Shown here piece after piece: positions 20,314 to 31,164 of a DNA stretch of 64,000 bases (the first letter of the stretch is position 1; every line of letters begins with the position of its first letter). Source of the DNA: Benincasa hispida (lineage: Eukaryota > Streptophyta > Magnoliopsida > Cucurbitales > Cucurbitaceae); assembly GCF_009727055.1 (NCBI RefSeq), contig NC_052360.1, positions 68,968,608 to 69,032,607 on the forward strand. The letters are read 5' to 3'. The notes under the pieces were generated by a model. The model saw nothing but the letters and a program-made list of their open reading frames with translations. It did not search any database and had not been told where the DNA came from. The position numbers and the translations under genes are program-made.

Positions 20314-20895
20314 TTAATCAACTTCCAATCCGGCTTTAGAGATTTTGTGACTTAGAACTATACCTTCTTCCACCTTAAAGTGGCATTTTTCCCAGTTCAA
20401 AATAAGATTCATTGCCATGCATCTCTTCAAAACCTTCTCAAGGTTAGACAAACAGTAGTCATAGTTATTGTCGAAGACTGAGAAATCATCCATGAATACC
20501 TCAACTGACTCCTCCAAGTAATCTGAAAATATTGCCATCATGCATCGTTGAAAAGTTCCTGGTGCATTGCAGAGTCCAAATGGCATGCGTTGGAATGCGA
20601 ACGTACCAAATGGGCATGTAAAGGTAGTCTTGTCTTGGTCCTCCGTCGCAATTGCTATTTGGTTATACCCTGAATAGCCATCAAGAAAGCAGAAAAATTC
20701 ATTCCCCGCAAGTTTGTCTAACATCTGATCAATAAACGGGAGTGGGAAGTTGTCCTTTTTAGTGGCCAAATTTAGCTTGCGATAATCCATATAAATAATC
20801 CACCCCGTAGTCGTTCTTATGGGAATCAATTCATTCTTGTCATTAGTGATGACTGTCATCCCCTCTTTCTTCGAAACACACTGCACTAGGCTCAC
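20314..20895 (-). pseudogene. Reverse transcriptase (element A)
   Basis: 193 codons of the Ty3/gypsy RT palm and fingers: TGWIIYMDYRKLN, catalytic Asp in FLDGYSGYNQI, RMPFGLCNAPGTFQRCM, and the catalytic pair in FMDDFSVF. The usual VCIDYRKLN start reads IYMDYRKLN. A stop stands upstream (near 20,896) and another at the RT-thumb boundary (20,314), so the polyprotein is not continuous. It is the better of the two RT copies here because element F lacks 22 internal codons. Confidence 0.88.
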
Positions 20896-21063
20896 CTAGC
20901 TACTATCAGATATCACGTAGATGACACCAGCGTCCAACCACTTTACTATTTTCTTCTTCACGATATCCTTCATGGTAGGGTCCAAATGACGTTTCCTTTC
21001 TACAGATCCAGTCTTTCCTTCTTCCAAACGAATCTTGTGCATACAATATGAAGTACTGATTCG

Positions 21064-21453
21064 TCAAATGTCTGCCAAGGTCAATCCTAAGGCCTTTGCG
21101 TTACTCTTTAGGATCTGTATGAGCGCATCTGCTTTTTCCTTACTCAGCGATGCGGAAATGATAACAGGTAATGTGTCGTTACTTCCTAAGTAAGCATACT
21201 TAAGGTGCACGGGCAACGGCTTTAACTCTAGCACAAGTGGTTCTTCTAGAGATGGCTTAATACACTGTGAAGTTTGTTCAATCAACTTGAGTGGTTCAAA
21301 ATTTTCTTCCACATAAATTGCGGCGCAGTCTTCCTCCACTATTCTGCCGATTTCACAATTTTCTTCCTCCAGCTCCTTCAGAGGTTTGTGCCAATGTCCT
21401 TCCCGTAGTTCCTCGATATATTGGCAGTTTTCTATATCACCTGGGTACTTCAA
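21064..21453 (-). pseudogene. Protease-RT connecting region (element A)
   Basis: 129 codons, acidic at the start (EELREGHWHKPLKELEEE) and then LELKPLPVHLKYAYLG and LPVIISASLS, a block that precedes RT in many plant Ty3/gypsy pol proteins. It has no catalytic role known to me. A stop at 21,064 and loss of frame near 21,455 separate it from RT and protease. Confidence 0.75.
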
Positions 21454-21673
21454 CGCATTGAGTACGTTGAATTTTACCTTCTGATCGTTGACCCTGAAAG
21501 AGCTGTATCAGCGCTCGCCCTGTGGCGAGAAATGGTCAACCCAGGATGATAGGGATTTCTCTATCGGCTTCGTAATCCAATATGAAAAAGTCTGTCGGGA
21601 AGATAAACTTGTCCACTTGCACGAGAACATATTCTATCTTGCCCTCAGGAAGCTTTATCGATCTATCGGCCAA

Positions 21674-21955
21674 CTATAATGTGATCATGGTTGGTCTTGC
21701 TTTGCCGATATCCAGCTTCTTAAAAATTGACAAGGGCATTATATTTATGCTTGCCCCTAAATCGCACAGCACGTTCCCGACCATCTTCCCTCCTATCGTG
21801 CAGGGTAGTGTAAAGGTCCCAGGGTCCTTCATTTTAGTGGGGAGGTTGTTTTTAAACAGTGCGCTACATTCATATGTTAACGCAACCGTTTCATTTTCCC
21901 CAATCTTTCTCTTATTGGCGATAATATCCTCGAGAAACTTTACATGACTCGACAT
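21674..21955 (-). pseudogene. Aspartic protease (element A)
   Basis: 93 codons of retropepsin: SSHVKFLEDI, FTLPCTIGG, and the active-site motif CDLGASINIMP (D-L-G instead of D-T/S-G, as usual in this lineage). It would process the Gag-Pol polyprotein. The frame is lost near 21,672 before the C-terminal half of the protease, which continues in another frame toward 21,500. Confidence 0.8.
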
Positions 21956-22663
21956 CTACTGTAATGCTTCTATCAAAGGAATATTAATGTGTAGTTATTG
22001 GAGAACGTTCAGAAACCTCTGAAATTGCTTGTTATCATCTTTCTTTTTTAGCCTAGACGGGAAAGGTGGAGGATCCCGCCATATTTCTTATTCACTTGGC
22101 TGTCTGGTGAGGTCCGGTGCTTGCTGTGTTTCATTAGCTGGAGGTTGCGTCGATTGAGAATTCAAATCTTGAAGAGCTTCATCTTTTGTAGGTGAACTTG
22201 AATCTAAACTGGTACTTTTTCTACAAATTAGTTGATTGGTCATCATCAACCGTTGGATCTACTGGTGCTGTTGTTGCATCTGTTTCTAATGCCATAGGGC
22301 TGTTGTTTTGCCACTTCGCAATGTCACTGCGTGACATTGTTCTTTACCTCGCTGCCACTTTGTTCCTAAACTGTCGTGACGCATACCAGACGCTTTCTTC
22401 TTGAATTCCCTTGCAAGTTGATCTATCTACTCTTCTAATTCTTTTAGGGAGTCGGCTTGCGATTGTCTAAATGCCTCGCTCTTTTCAATGTAATGTTTTA
22501 ACGATGTCTCCAAAATCGAGGTGCTGCAAGAGGTATCATATAAGAATGGTTGGTCATAGGGTGGTATACCTTGAGAATTACCTGAGTTACAGGCCAGAGT
22601 AATGAAGACCGGAGAGTTGCCTCCATTCCCTTGATAATTATTCTGATAGAAACTATCGCCCCC
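21956..22663 (-). pseudogene. gag C-terminal / gag-protease junction (element A)
   Basis: No long frame. Translation in pieces shows a coil-like segment around 22,420-22,500 and a KEQC-type word near 22,400, matching the end of gag in B and C. Between about 21,960 and 22,390 are several stops in what should be the start of pol. This junction is lost in B, C and D. Confidence 0.55.
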
Positions 22664-23664
22664 CTAGTTGTGATTCCTGTCCCAACTTAAAGTTGGGTGA
22701 TCCCACCAACCAACGTTGTAGATGTTGTCAAATGATTCATCGTAAACAAAATATATGGGTTGTTGATTCCATGGGCAGACTTCTACTGGATGTCCCTCTC
22801 CACATTGGACGCAATTCATTGCAGCCACGTGAGTCACCGCATTAACTTGCACTGATCCTTGAGAGAGAGTTCTCTGTTGGTTAGCCATCGTTTGGAGAAG
22901 TGGGGTCATTATGGTCATTTTCTCTACCAATGCGCTCATTGTATCGGTTGACACATCAGAGCTTTCTACTCTCTCTTGTTCCCGACATCTTACCTCGAGC
23001 CCGGTATCAACCCACTCATCAAAATGTTGCGAGATGCAATCCAATATGTTCTTTGCTTCTCTATATGATTTATTCATTAATCCCCCCTCTGTGGAGGCAT
23101 CAGCAACTGCTTGCGGACAGCTCTTCACTAACTGATGGAATCGAACCCAGGCGATGCTCAAGTTTCATAACCCTTTTGTTCGAAATTCAAAATGTATCTC
23201 CTTCTCTTTGCGTTGACAAACGGAGGAAAAAATCTGCTCATGAACCTATCAACCAACTGCTCCCATTCATTAATTTCATCTGGCTCTAATTCTTGAGCCC
23301 ACCTCTTTGCTTCATTCCGCAGTGTGTATGGGAAAAGATATAACCTAAGTCTTTCTTGAGTCACATCAGGTATGGAGAATGCACTGCACATGTCTACAAA
23401 ATTCATCAAATGTGCACGTGGGTCTTCTCCTTGTAATCCTCCAAATTGACCCATATTCTGAACCATCTGCAACATAATTGGTCTGATTTCAAAGCTTACA
23501 TTCCATTTCAACCATAGGTCTTGAAATTCCTGGTGAGAATTATAAAAACCTGGCACCGCATAATCCCTCATAGGGATATTATGGTCAGCAGCAAGAAAAA
23601 CTGGATCTTGCACTGGTAAATTTCCCATTCGGTTTCCTACTGGTGCCATATCTTCATTAGCCAT
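22664..23664 (-). pseudogene. gag (element A), one frameshift
   Basis: Capsid and nucleocapsid precursor. First block 23,158-23,664: MANEDMAP start, VFLAADHNIPMRDYA, LRNEAKRWAQELEPDEI and FMSRFFPP. A one-base deletion near 23,160 shifts the frame; the second block (22,664-23,161) continues with AWVRFHQLVKSCP, EAKNILDCISQHFDEW and a zinc knuckle CVQCGEGHPVEVC (about 22,776-22,816; C-x2-C-x3-H-x4-C), then stops at 22,664. The start was chosen as the first Met upstream of the conserved block. It is more divergent than the gags of B, C and D. Confidence 0.85.
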
Positions 23665-23904
23665 ACTTCTTCACAATTACTTTGGCGCTTGAAAAATGAA
23701 CTATTTGGCGCGCGATCAGTACCTTGATCTCTTGCTTGCTTAGAGGTCACTAGATCACTCCAGCACTTAAAGCCACAAGATCATAGCTGGCTCTCCGTTG
23801 ACAGACCAGTTACAAAGAGATTTGTCTCTATCTAAATACTAAGAAAGAGCAGACCTGAAAGACAATAAACCGTTAACCAATCCCGGCAACGTGTACGTCA
23901 AAAC
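23665..23904 (-). other. Leader and decayed PBS of element A
   Basis: Leader with the AGATCTCTTTGTACTG-type block (here near 23,810) common to all copies. The PBS should lie at about 23,878-23,898; only CCGGGATTGG-type remnants and CGTTGCCGGGA can be read on the minus strand, followed by scrambled sequence where GGCGCC is expected. The region borders a stretch dense in indels (to about 24,560). Confidence 0.55.
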
Positions 23905-25726
23905 TGTTAACGAATATTCTATATCTTCAACAATGCGATATACAAATATTGCGATATTATTACTTCTAGCGATATTGCGTTAATTATGATTGTTCTTGTA
24001 GTATGCCATGCGGTTGTCACAAGGTTTCAGTTACATTTGGAAACCAAGGTAATTCCACGTTGCCAACTTCTCAGTGTGATCCGAGTCCGAAGCACAAGGA
24101 CTGTTTTGAAGGTTATTGCGGTATGTTTCGTGGTATATGACGACCAGGGTTTTCAATCTTTAAAGAGTGTTTTGTACAAGTATATTTAAAATTGCGGGTA
24201 AAGTAAAGGAAAGCAGTAAAATGCGATAATAAAATAAGTGCAGTAAACCTAAGTTAGATGATACAAGATAACAGGGCTTCAGGATACAAGATGTGGGGTC
24301 CAAGCTTGGTTGTGAAGGTTTATGCAAAGAACATGGAATGCGACGGCAAGTCTTATGTACAAATAGAATACAAAGATGACTAATATAAACAGCGCAAGTT
24401 TCTTTTAATTGCGTCAAGCTATAAGTACGATTTCCGCTTTTGTCTTGGTGTACACCTTTTGTTGATACGACCTTTTGCTCCCACATGTCTGTGGTGAATC
24501 AGAGATGAACGTAATGAATGCAAGGTTTCTTCCATGTCTGGAAGTAACTCGCTTTAGTTAACGCATTTTTCTAACCTTCTCTCGATAGATCAGAATGGCA
24601 TCTTCACTTCTGCTCTCACAGGTGAAGATGCCATCTAGCATGCTTTAGCTAAACGCAGTTATCACTTTAACAAAAGTTAAGTACTCATTTAATTCATATT
24701 AACTACCAGGGGATTAAGAAGACGTTAGGAAGAAAGTGATTCAGGGAGAAACGGAAGTAGACAGAAAATGGAATATGAAAGCAATTGAAACATTTAATAT
24801 GTCTATTAAGCGTTTGTTACATGGTGTGTGAATGAAGAGATAAAGAAAGTGAAATACAATGATGAAAAGAGATAAAATAGATAGAAACAAGTGCCAACGT
24901 CTTGGCAACGATTCGAGTGGAGATCTGCTTGCCGGATTGGATGGATCAGATGGATAGATGAGCTTCCTTCTCATGCTTGCTCAACTGGTAGCAGGGTTCT
25001 TAGCACAGAGCTTCTCGACAGGTATTCGACAGAATAGAATTGAGACTCACCTCTCGGCCTTGTCTCGGCTTCTTCCCGAATTTCTTCAGTTAAGCACCCA
25101 GCTCAGCCTTTTCTCTCAACACTTTAGTAGCAATTAGCCCCGTATCCAATAGCATAAGTTTTCTCTAAAATCTATGAGGTATTTATAGATGAGGATCTTT
25201 GACTCCGACCTTGTGGTCCCCACTTGTTGTTATGGAAATTCCGAAGATGGAGATATATTATTCCTTTTGTTATGTAATCAAATCGTCAATTCAGCACAAC
25301 CGTTAGTTGTACAGATGTCACCATCCTTCGCTTTTGCGTTGCTCAGCTACATCTTTCGATCGTGAGTTTGCATGCAGTGTTGTTTTTATTACCGCATATG
25401 GTTGAAAGTCAGCTCTGGATCAACTGTCGCATTGCGTCGTCATTGCGTTAATCGTCTCTTCATTGTTGATTGACCAGCGCAATGTGATAGAAATGCGTTG
25501 ATCAGTTCTTCTTGAGCCTTGAGTGCAAGCGGTGACTCAGTTTCCTACAAAATAGAGTAAAATCTCCTTTTCTTCCATCTTAAAGATGTTAGTGGGTGTA
25601 ATTGCGATAATTCATAATTATTGTATTTCGCAGCTAATTTTCATATAATTGACGCATATTTATTCTCTTTTGGTCGCAATATCTAGATTAGGCAGTATAA
25701 ATAACTTGTATTTCTATAAGTTATCA
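23905..25726 (-). repeat. 5' LTR of element A
   Basis: About 1,820 bp, ending TTATCA at 25,726. TATA box on the minus strand at 25,180-25,187. Terminal hairpin at 25,701-25,724 with one broken pair. From 23,905 to about 24,560 it has many single-base insertions relative to the same part of 53,000-53,500, while 24,600-25,726 is clean. Confidence 0.8.
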
Positions 25727-25865
25727 AATATGTACTCATTTGTGTTGAATATTAACAAAGTATACAATTAATTAAAAATTAACGCAATACAAAATTGTTG
25801 CTTGTACAATGAATCAAAGAATTTAATGAAATAATGAATTGAATAAAAACAAATGTCAGGATTAT

Positions 25866-28554
25866 TGCTGAGGAGCCGAAGGTTCTGGAGTAGGGTTTCA
25901 TGGTGATGCAAAAGAAGTTTCTTCAAACAGCAAGTGTTGCCTGAGATGTGGGGGCACCAATGGACCATGAAGGTATGTTGTGAGAAAGTTAAAGTATTCA
26001 TGGTTGCGCTCCGCAAGTTGTCTTTGGTGGCGGTTGATCGTATGAGTGTTGCGATGTATGTTCTGTCTCTTATACACATCTAGATGTGTATAAGAGACAG
26101 GTCTTGTAGTTGGGGGTGAAGTTAGGGCTACTGGGTGAACAGTTGGAGAATTGGGAATGAGGAGGAGATTAGTAAAGTGTTCATGGAGTGGAGAAGAAGG
26201 TTGTGCAGGTGGGCTTGGAGGGCGAATTACCAAGGGCAAAGGGTCCAAAGTTTCTGGATCATGCATTGTTGACTCTTGGACCTTTTCTTTTCCCTTGTCT
26301 TCTCTGCGTGGTCTTTTAGGCCTTGGTCCCTACGGCACATTGAGGTCGATTGCAATCCTCTTTAAGGGTAGCTTAGGGTAATGTGGGGAGTCTTTGAGGA
26401 GCAACCTCAAGATCTTTACGTTGATGAGGTCGTGGACTTCAGGCATAGGCTCTTCATCAACGCCTACGCCCATTGATAGGCATAGACTTGAAACAGTCCA
26501 TGGAAAGAAGTATTGTCCTCGAATGTGCCCCACCAGTGCTCTGAGCTGTCTTGCGATCAGCTGCCCTACATCAATCGGTATGCCGCAAGCAATGCAATAT
26601 GCGGCCATGACTCGATCTCTTGATACATTCTTGTCATGTGTGGTTAGGATCAGCCGCTTCTTGACCAAGTAGACCCAAAGCCTTCCCTCCCGAAGCAAAG
26701 ACTTGGATGCCAAGGTGCGGATGCCCTTGAGTGAAACTGACCACTTCGTGCCCGGTTACATTAATACTTGCAGCACGTCCTCCATCTGCTGCTCAGTGGG
26801 ATCATCAATAATTTTGTTCCCTAGTGCATCTAGGTTATCCTTCATTTGGTATATCTCAATGATGTCCCTTGCGCTGAAGGACACTATTTCTCCTTTGAAG
26901 GTCACGGAATCCCTAGTTCCGTGTAGACGCCCTTTATAGAAGTCTCTCATTACATGCGGTACAATAATGGCTGGGCATTGGCAAAATGTGTCCCAGCCAT
27001 GTTCCACAATCACACTTGTGATGAGGTCAGGTAGTGGCGTTGGTGCAGGATAGAAGCCCATCTCTATCAGCATGTCATCATTCTCTTTTCTCTTTGATGG
27101 ACGCTTCCTTGCCAACGCGGGCTTGCTACTTTCTGCGATTGCTTTGCCCTTTTCTTTTACCAACACAAGGCAGGCTGCTTGCCGTTGTCTCTTCTCCTGC
27201 TCTCTGCGTTGTTCCTTCTTCTCGCGTTCTGCGAGTTCTTGACCCTTCTTCTTCTGTAAGCACCTTCTATTAGCTTCGCGCTTCTTCTCATTCTCTTCTT
27301 CCAATCTCCTCTCCTCTTCTTCCTTCTTCTTTTTCTCTTCCTCTTCTTCTTCTCTGTCTTCTCTCTCGAATTCTTCTACAAACTGCTCAGAGGCCAGCAA
27401 CAGATGTTGTTCCTCCTCACGCCTCCTTATCTTGTCGAGCCTTGCGAGCTCATTATTACTGAGCATTTCCTCATCTTGTAGTCCTCTTCTGCGATTTCCT
27501 TCTGCCATGATGAGCTTTGCATGCTCCATTTTCTCCTGTTTCTCCTCCTCTTCTTTTCTCTTTCTTTTCTGTTCTTCTAATGTGATGATTAATCTTTGAG
27601 GGTCAATAGGAGACCTTTGCGGCGCATTCTCCCTGCGATGCCGCATCAGGGGGTTATCTTCTTTTTCTTCGCCTTCCTCCGTCACAACCATTTGCGTTGT
27701 TTCAGGTTGTGCCGGATCCATCAATTGCGCTGTTTCCCCCCTGTCCTCCCTTACAGAGCTGGACTCTCTATCATTTTCCAGGCTCGCAGCCCTCCACTTC
27801 TTTTCTTCCTCTTTTCTTAGGCGCATTTCTTCACGCCGGTGCATTCTTCTTTCTTCTTTCTTTCCTTCTTCTCTTCCTCGTCTTCCTCATCATCCTTCTT
27901 TTCTTTATTCTTTTTCTCCTTATTATGATGAGAAGACTCTGACTCTCCAGCCTTTCTCCCTTTTCTTTTCTTCTTCTTCCTTTTCTCTTCAACTACTTCT
28001 GGTTGCACTTCCACTGTAACCTTATCCATCGCAACTTCAGCCACTACAATCTCCTCCACTACAACTTTTGAGGTTCCGTCATAGGTTTCTACGTTGGCAG
28101 TTACCTCAGGAGTCTCTAAGGCCAGAATGCCTCCTTCTATCTCTTCTTCGTTCACCACTGCCTCTTGCACCACCACCTCCTCATTTACCACCACCGCCAC
28201 CTCCTCCGTGGACAGTGATTGGTTTACAACCTCTACCTCGGGTAATCCTCCTCCTTGCTCCAGATTGCTTAGAATGTTACCAAACACCTCTGTATCATCA
28301 CGTCTCTTCTTCTCACTCTCAGTTGAGAAGGCAGGAGTTTGAACTGATGTGCTCTCAGTGCTTTGCCCCCTCTTGAACTTAGGAGGTCTGACAGCCGAGG
28401 GGTTTCTTCGGGTTCTACCGGCGATTCCCGGGACGGTGTGGGGTTGGGCAGCAAGTCTGTGACTGGCAGCGAGGAATGCTGCCTCTCGTATGGTGATTTG
28501 GTCAGAGGAAGGGATTGATAGTGAAGTAGAGTGTTGGGAAACTTGGCTGGCCAT
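25866..28554 (-). pseudogene. ORF2 (element B): coiled-coil plus plant-transposon domain
   Basis: About 800 codons in three frames. Order: N-terminus MASQVSQ with an REAAFLAASHRLA block; an acidic valine-rich part; a basic KKKKRKGRK patch; a frameshift near 27,830; a long Glu/Lys/Arg-rich region that should form a coiled coil (27,844 to about 27,150); then a folded domain starting FYPAPTPLPDLI and including ARDIIEIYQM, RLWVYLVKKRLI, SRDRVMAAYCIACGIPIDVG and GQYFFPWTVSSLC, which resembles Pfam PF20167 (putative plant transposon protein); a proline-rich tail; and RQLAERNHEYFNFL near the end. A stop lies at 26,756 and 26,330. The tail is broken by an adapter at 26,063. Function is unknown; position suggests the env slot of Athila, but no membrane segment is visible. 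Confidence 0.75.
26063..26100. other. Nextera mate-pair junction adapter (artefact)
   Basis: Complete 38-bp junction (mosaic end plus reverse complement). Compared with element C (43,971 to about 44,262) roughly 290 bp of ORF2 coding for its Gln-rich part are missing at this point, so the adapter joins non-adjacent sequence. Translation gives the tell-tale peptides SYTHLDVYKRQ and MCIRDR. Confidence 0.97.
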
Positions 28555-29560
28555 TGTTGATAAGCTTAGGAGGACTAGAAAAATCGCTAGGGTTTTCGGA
28601 AGAAAGCATCGTATGTTGGGCGCTAGGGTTTTCAGTTTGCAAAATGAGGTAAAAAGTTCACACAAGAGGAAGGGTTCCTATTTATAGGATGGGCTGTAGT
28701 GGAACCAATGCGATTTTCGTGGTGACATGTCTTGAGACACTCAAAAGGCCCAATCGCTCGAACTTTCGTCATTTATGAAATTTCATAAAAACATTGTTTC
28801 ATCTGCAGAATCACCATTGCTTTGGGATACGAAACGATTGGACTCCTCAAATGACAAAAAGAATTTTCTTTAATGTTTTATTCAAATGGACGCAATGTAA
28901 AGATTAACGCAATGTGTTCACCGACGCAACTACATCTTCGCAGAGGACGGGCAACAACACATGCATCCCCATAACACACCCTTAACTAAACACATTTCTG
29001 GAGGATCGAGCGCACGACATTGATACTAGCGCAACACTACCTCAACATAGTGCATTTTGCTAAAGACAGGCAAAGGATACACACCCGCGCAACATACCCC
29101 TCGGTTTCAACGCATTTGAGTTGGATGAACGCAAAGTGTATCTTGCTTGGTTTAAGATGCGTCCATTACCGTCTTGCATACTAGATATTGATCGTTACAT
29201 TTTATTTATTTTATTTTATTTTATTTATTTTTCATCAACGCAAGTTGCTATAACTTGCGGCAATAAATTTCCCTTTATTTCTCAACCATTCACCAATTAA
29301 GGACTAACACATTAGTTACAGAAAAGTTAAAAGAATTAAAGACAGTACAAAAATAAATGCAGAGGAAATAAATGAAGAATTAAATTCATAAATTCAAGAA
29401 ACAAATTAAATGAAGAAGTAAAGACAAAATTTAGGAATAATAAGACAGAAGTTTAAAAAAAGCATTAAACATAGATGTGAGTTATGGACCGAAAGATGCA
29501 TTTTTTTGAGTGAGTGCAATCCACATCCCTGTAGGTTGTCCAGCTTGCCTGCCCAATGTC
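28555..29560 (-). other. Spacer between gag and ORF2 (element B)
   Basis: Non-coding. It has an AT-rich part (29,195-29,500) and two direct repeats built on GACGGGCAA or GACAGGCAA with downstream CAACAC/ACCCC (about 28,935 and 29,065). The same spacer lies downstream of pol in A and F. A TATTTATAG word at 28,678, just upstream of ORF2 on the minus strand, could be an internal TATA box; it is also present in C (47,597) and D (56,762). Confidence 0.65.
28678..28686 (-). promoter_or_regulatory. Possible internal TATA box upstream of ORF2
   Basis: CTATAAATA on the minus strand about 125 bp upstream of the ORF2 start. The same word stands at the same distance in elements C (near 47,597) and D (near 56,762). 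Conservation in all three hints at a separate ORF2 promoter; no expression evidence. Confidence 0.4.
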
Positions 29561-31045
29561 CTAGGGACATTGCTCTTTTCCATTAGATCCCGGCGCTTCA
29601 GAGTTGCTGGGCAACATTCTTGGTGCTCTATTTCTCAACTCAGATGCCAGCTGGCCCACTTGGATCTCCAACTTTCGAATTGAAGATGCCTGCGCTTGCA
29701 TTACTGCATTATTTTTGTCCATATATTGTTTAAGCAGGGCCTCCAATGAGCTTCCAGAGGTGTTTGAAGACGAGGGGTTGCTGGTTATGCGATTGCCTTG
29801 GTTGCCGCTGGTTCGAGTTATGGTGAAAAGGAGGATTTCCTTGACTGCCACTCTGATGGTTGATTGGCCCCCCTTGGTTAGGATTACCTCCCCAACCAAA
29901 GTTAGGATGGCTTCTCCAGCCAGGATTGTAGGTGTTGCTGAAGGGGTTGTATTGGATGGCACATACTTGCTGGAGATTCGATGGGCACATTTTTTCTACA
30001 TGAGCCCCTCCACAATTAATGCAACTTATTGCAGCCATATGAGCCGATGCAGTGGGTTGCACTGATTACTGGGGGATGGCTCCTTGATTGATTGCCATCG
30101 ATTGAAGGATGGAGGTCACCGTGGCCATCTGAGTGCAACGTGGTCATTGTCTCCGCAGGGACAATGGCAGTTTCATTCTTTCTTCGTTCGACGCCTCAGC
30201 CTCCATAGCAATCATCAATCCAGTCATCCATGTTCCGCGATATGCGATGAAGGATGACTTTAGCCTCAGTAAACGTTTTGTCCATAGAACCTCCTGCCGT
30301 GGAGGCGTCAGCAACAGTCTACATTGATCTATTCAGGCCGTTATAAAAGGTCTCCATCAACACGCAATCGGGTATCCCGATATGCAGGCAGTTTTTTACC
30401 AATCTTCTAAATCGCACCCAGGCGGTGCTTAGGGTCTCATTCTCCATTTACTCGAAGTTCAGCACGTCCTTTTGTCGCCTTGCATTGACGGCCGGTGGGA
30501 AGAACTTCTTCATGAATTGCTCCACCAGTTGATCCCATGATGTGATCTCGTTTGGCTCCAGTGAGTGAGACCACCTTTTGGCTTCGTCCTTCAAGGTGTG
30601 AGGGAACAAATATAGTCTAATACTCTCTGGGGTAACGCCAAGTAGTGAGAAGTTGCAACACATTTTGACAAAGCTGGTCAAGTAGGCATGCTGGTCTTCA
30701 CCTTCCACACCCCGAAATTGCCCTGCATTTTGGATCATCTGTAGCATGACCAACTTTATTTCGAACCTTGTGTTCTCCTCGACAATAGGCCTCAAAATCC
30801 CAGGTGAAAAATCATACGGGTTGGGTGCCGCATAATTCCTCATGGAGATGTTGCGTTCAGCAGCTAGGAAAACGGGATCTTGCACTGGCCTAACAGCCTC
30901 TTGATTTACTACGAGACCGCATTGTCATTATTATCTGCCATACTCGCTGCTTTCTTTGCCTTATCTGATTCTGACGTGCTTGTGCTCGAAAGGTACGCTC
31001 GATCTCAGGGTTAGCTTTGAATTCTGGTTTAGCACCAGTACTCAT
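29561..31045 (-). pseudogene. gag (element B), several stops
   Basis: Start MSTGAKPEF at 31,045, matching D (MSPGAEPEF) and C (MSSGTEPQF). Blocks: ARQNQIRQRK, DPVFLAAERNISM, NPYDF, GVTPESIRLYLFPHTL, WDQLVEQFMKKFFPPAVNARR, then after a stop near 30,446 WVRFRRLVKNC, a zinc knuckle CINCGGAHVEKMC (about 29,990-30,030), a Gly/Asn/Gln-rich region and a short coil LEALLKQYMDKN. It ends GKEQCP at 29,561, the point where pol would follow in the full-length element. Frameshifts near 30,890 and 29,750. Confidence 0.85.
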
Positions 31046-31140
31046 AAATCGTCAAGCTGCTCTCTGCGTGAGCAACCAGTACAACGAGATTTGTTCTGCA
31101 AAACACCACAAACACACTCAAACAAAAAACCGTTAACCAC

Positions 31141-31158
31141 TCCCCGGCAATGGCGCCA
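31141..31158 (-). promoter_or_regulatory. Primer-binding site of element B (tRNA-Asp type)
   Basis: The minus strand reads TGGCGCCATTGCCGGGGA, one mismatch from the tRNA-Asp complement, six bases from the LTR edge at 31,165. Confidence 0.88.
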
Positions 31159-31164
31159 TAAACT

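Larger units (their letters stand above)
14935..25726 (-). mobile_element. Element A: Athila-like gag-pol retrotransposon, decayed
   Basis: Order on the minus strand: 5' LTR (23,905-25,726), decayed PBS, gag, protease, reverse transcriptase, RNase H, integrase, spacer, 3' untranslated module, PPT (16,412), truncated 3' LTR (14,935-16,411). It has pol but no ORF2. Its 5' LTR ends TTATCA at 25,726 and abuts 3' untranslated sequence of element B, so A probably inserted into B; the matching B sequence and target duplication on the left are missing. Stops and frameshifts in every domain show it is dead. Confidence 0.8.
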
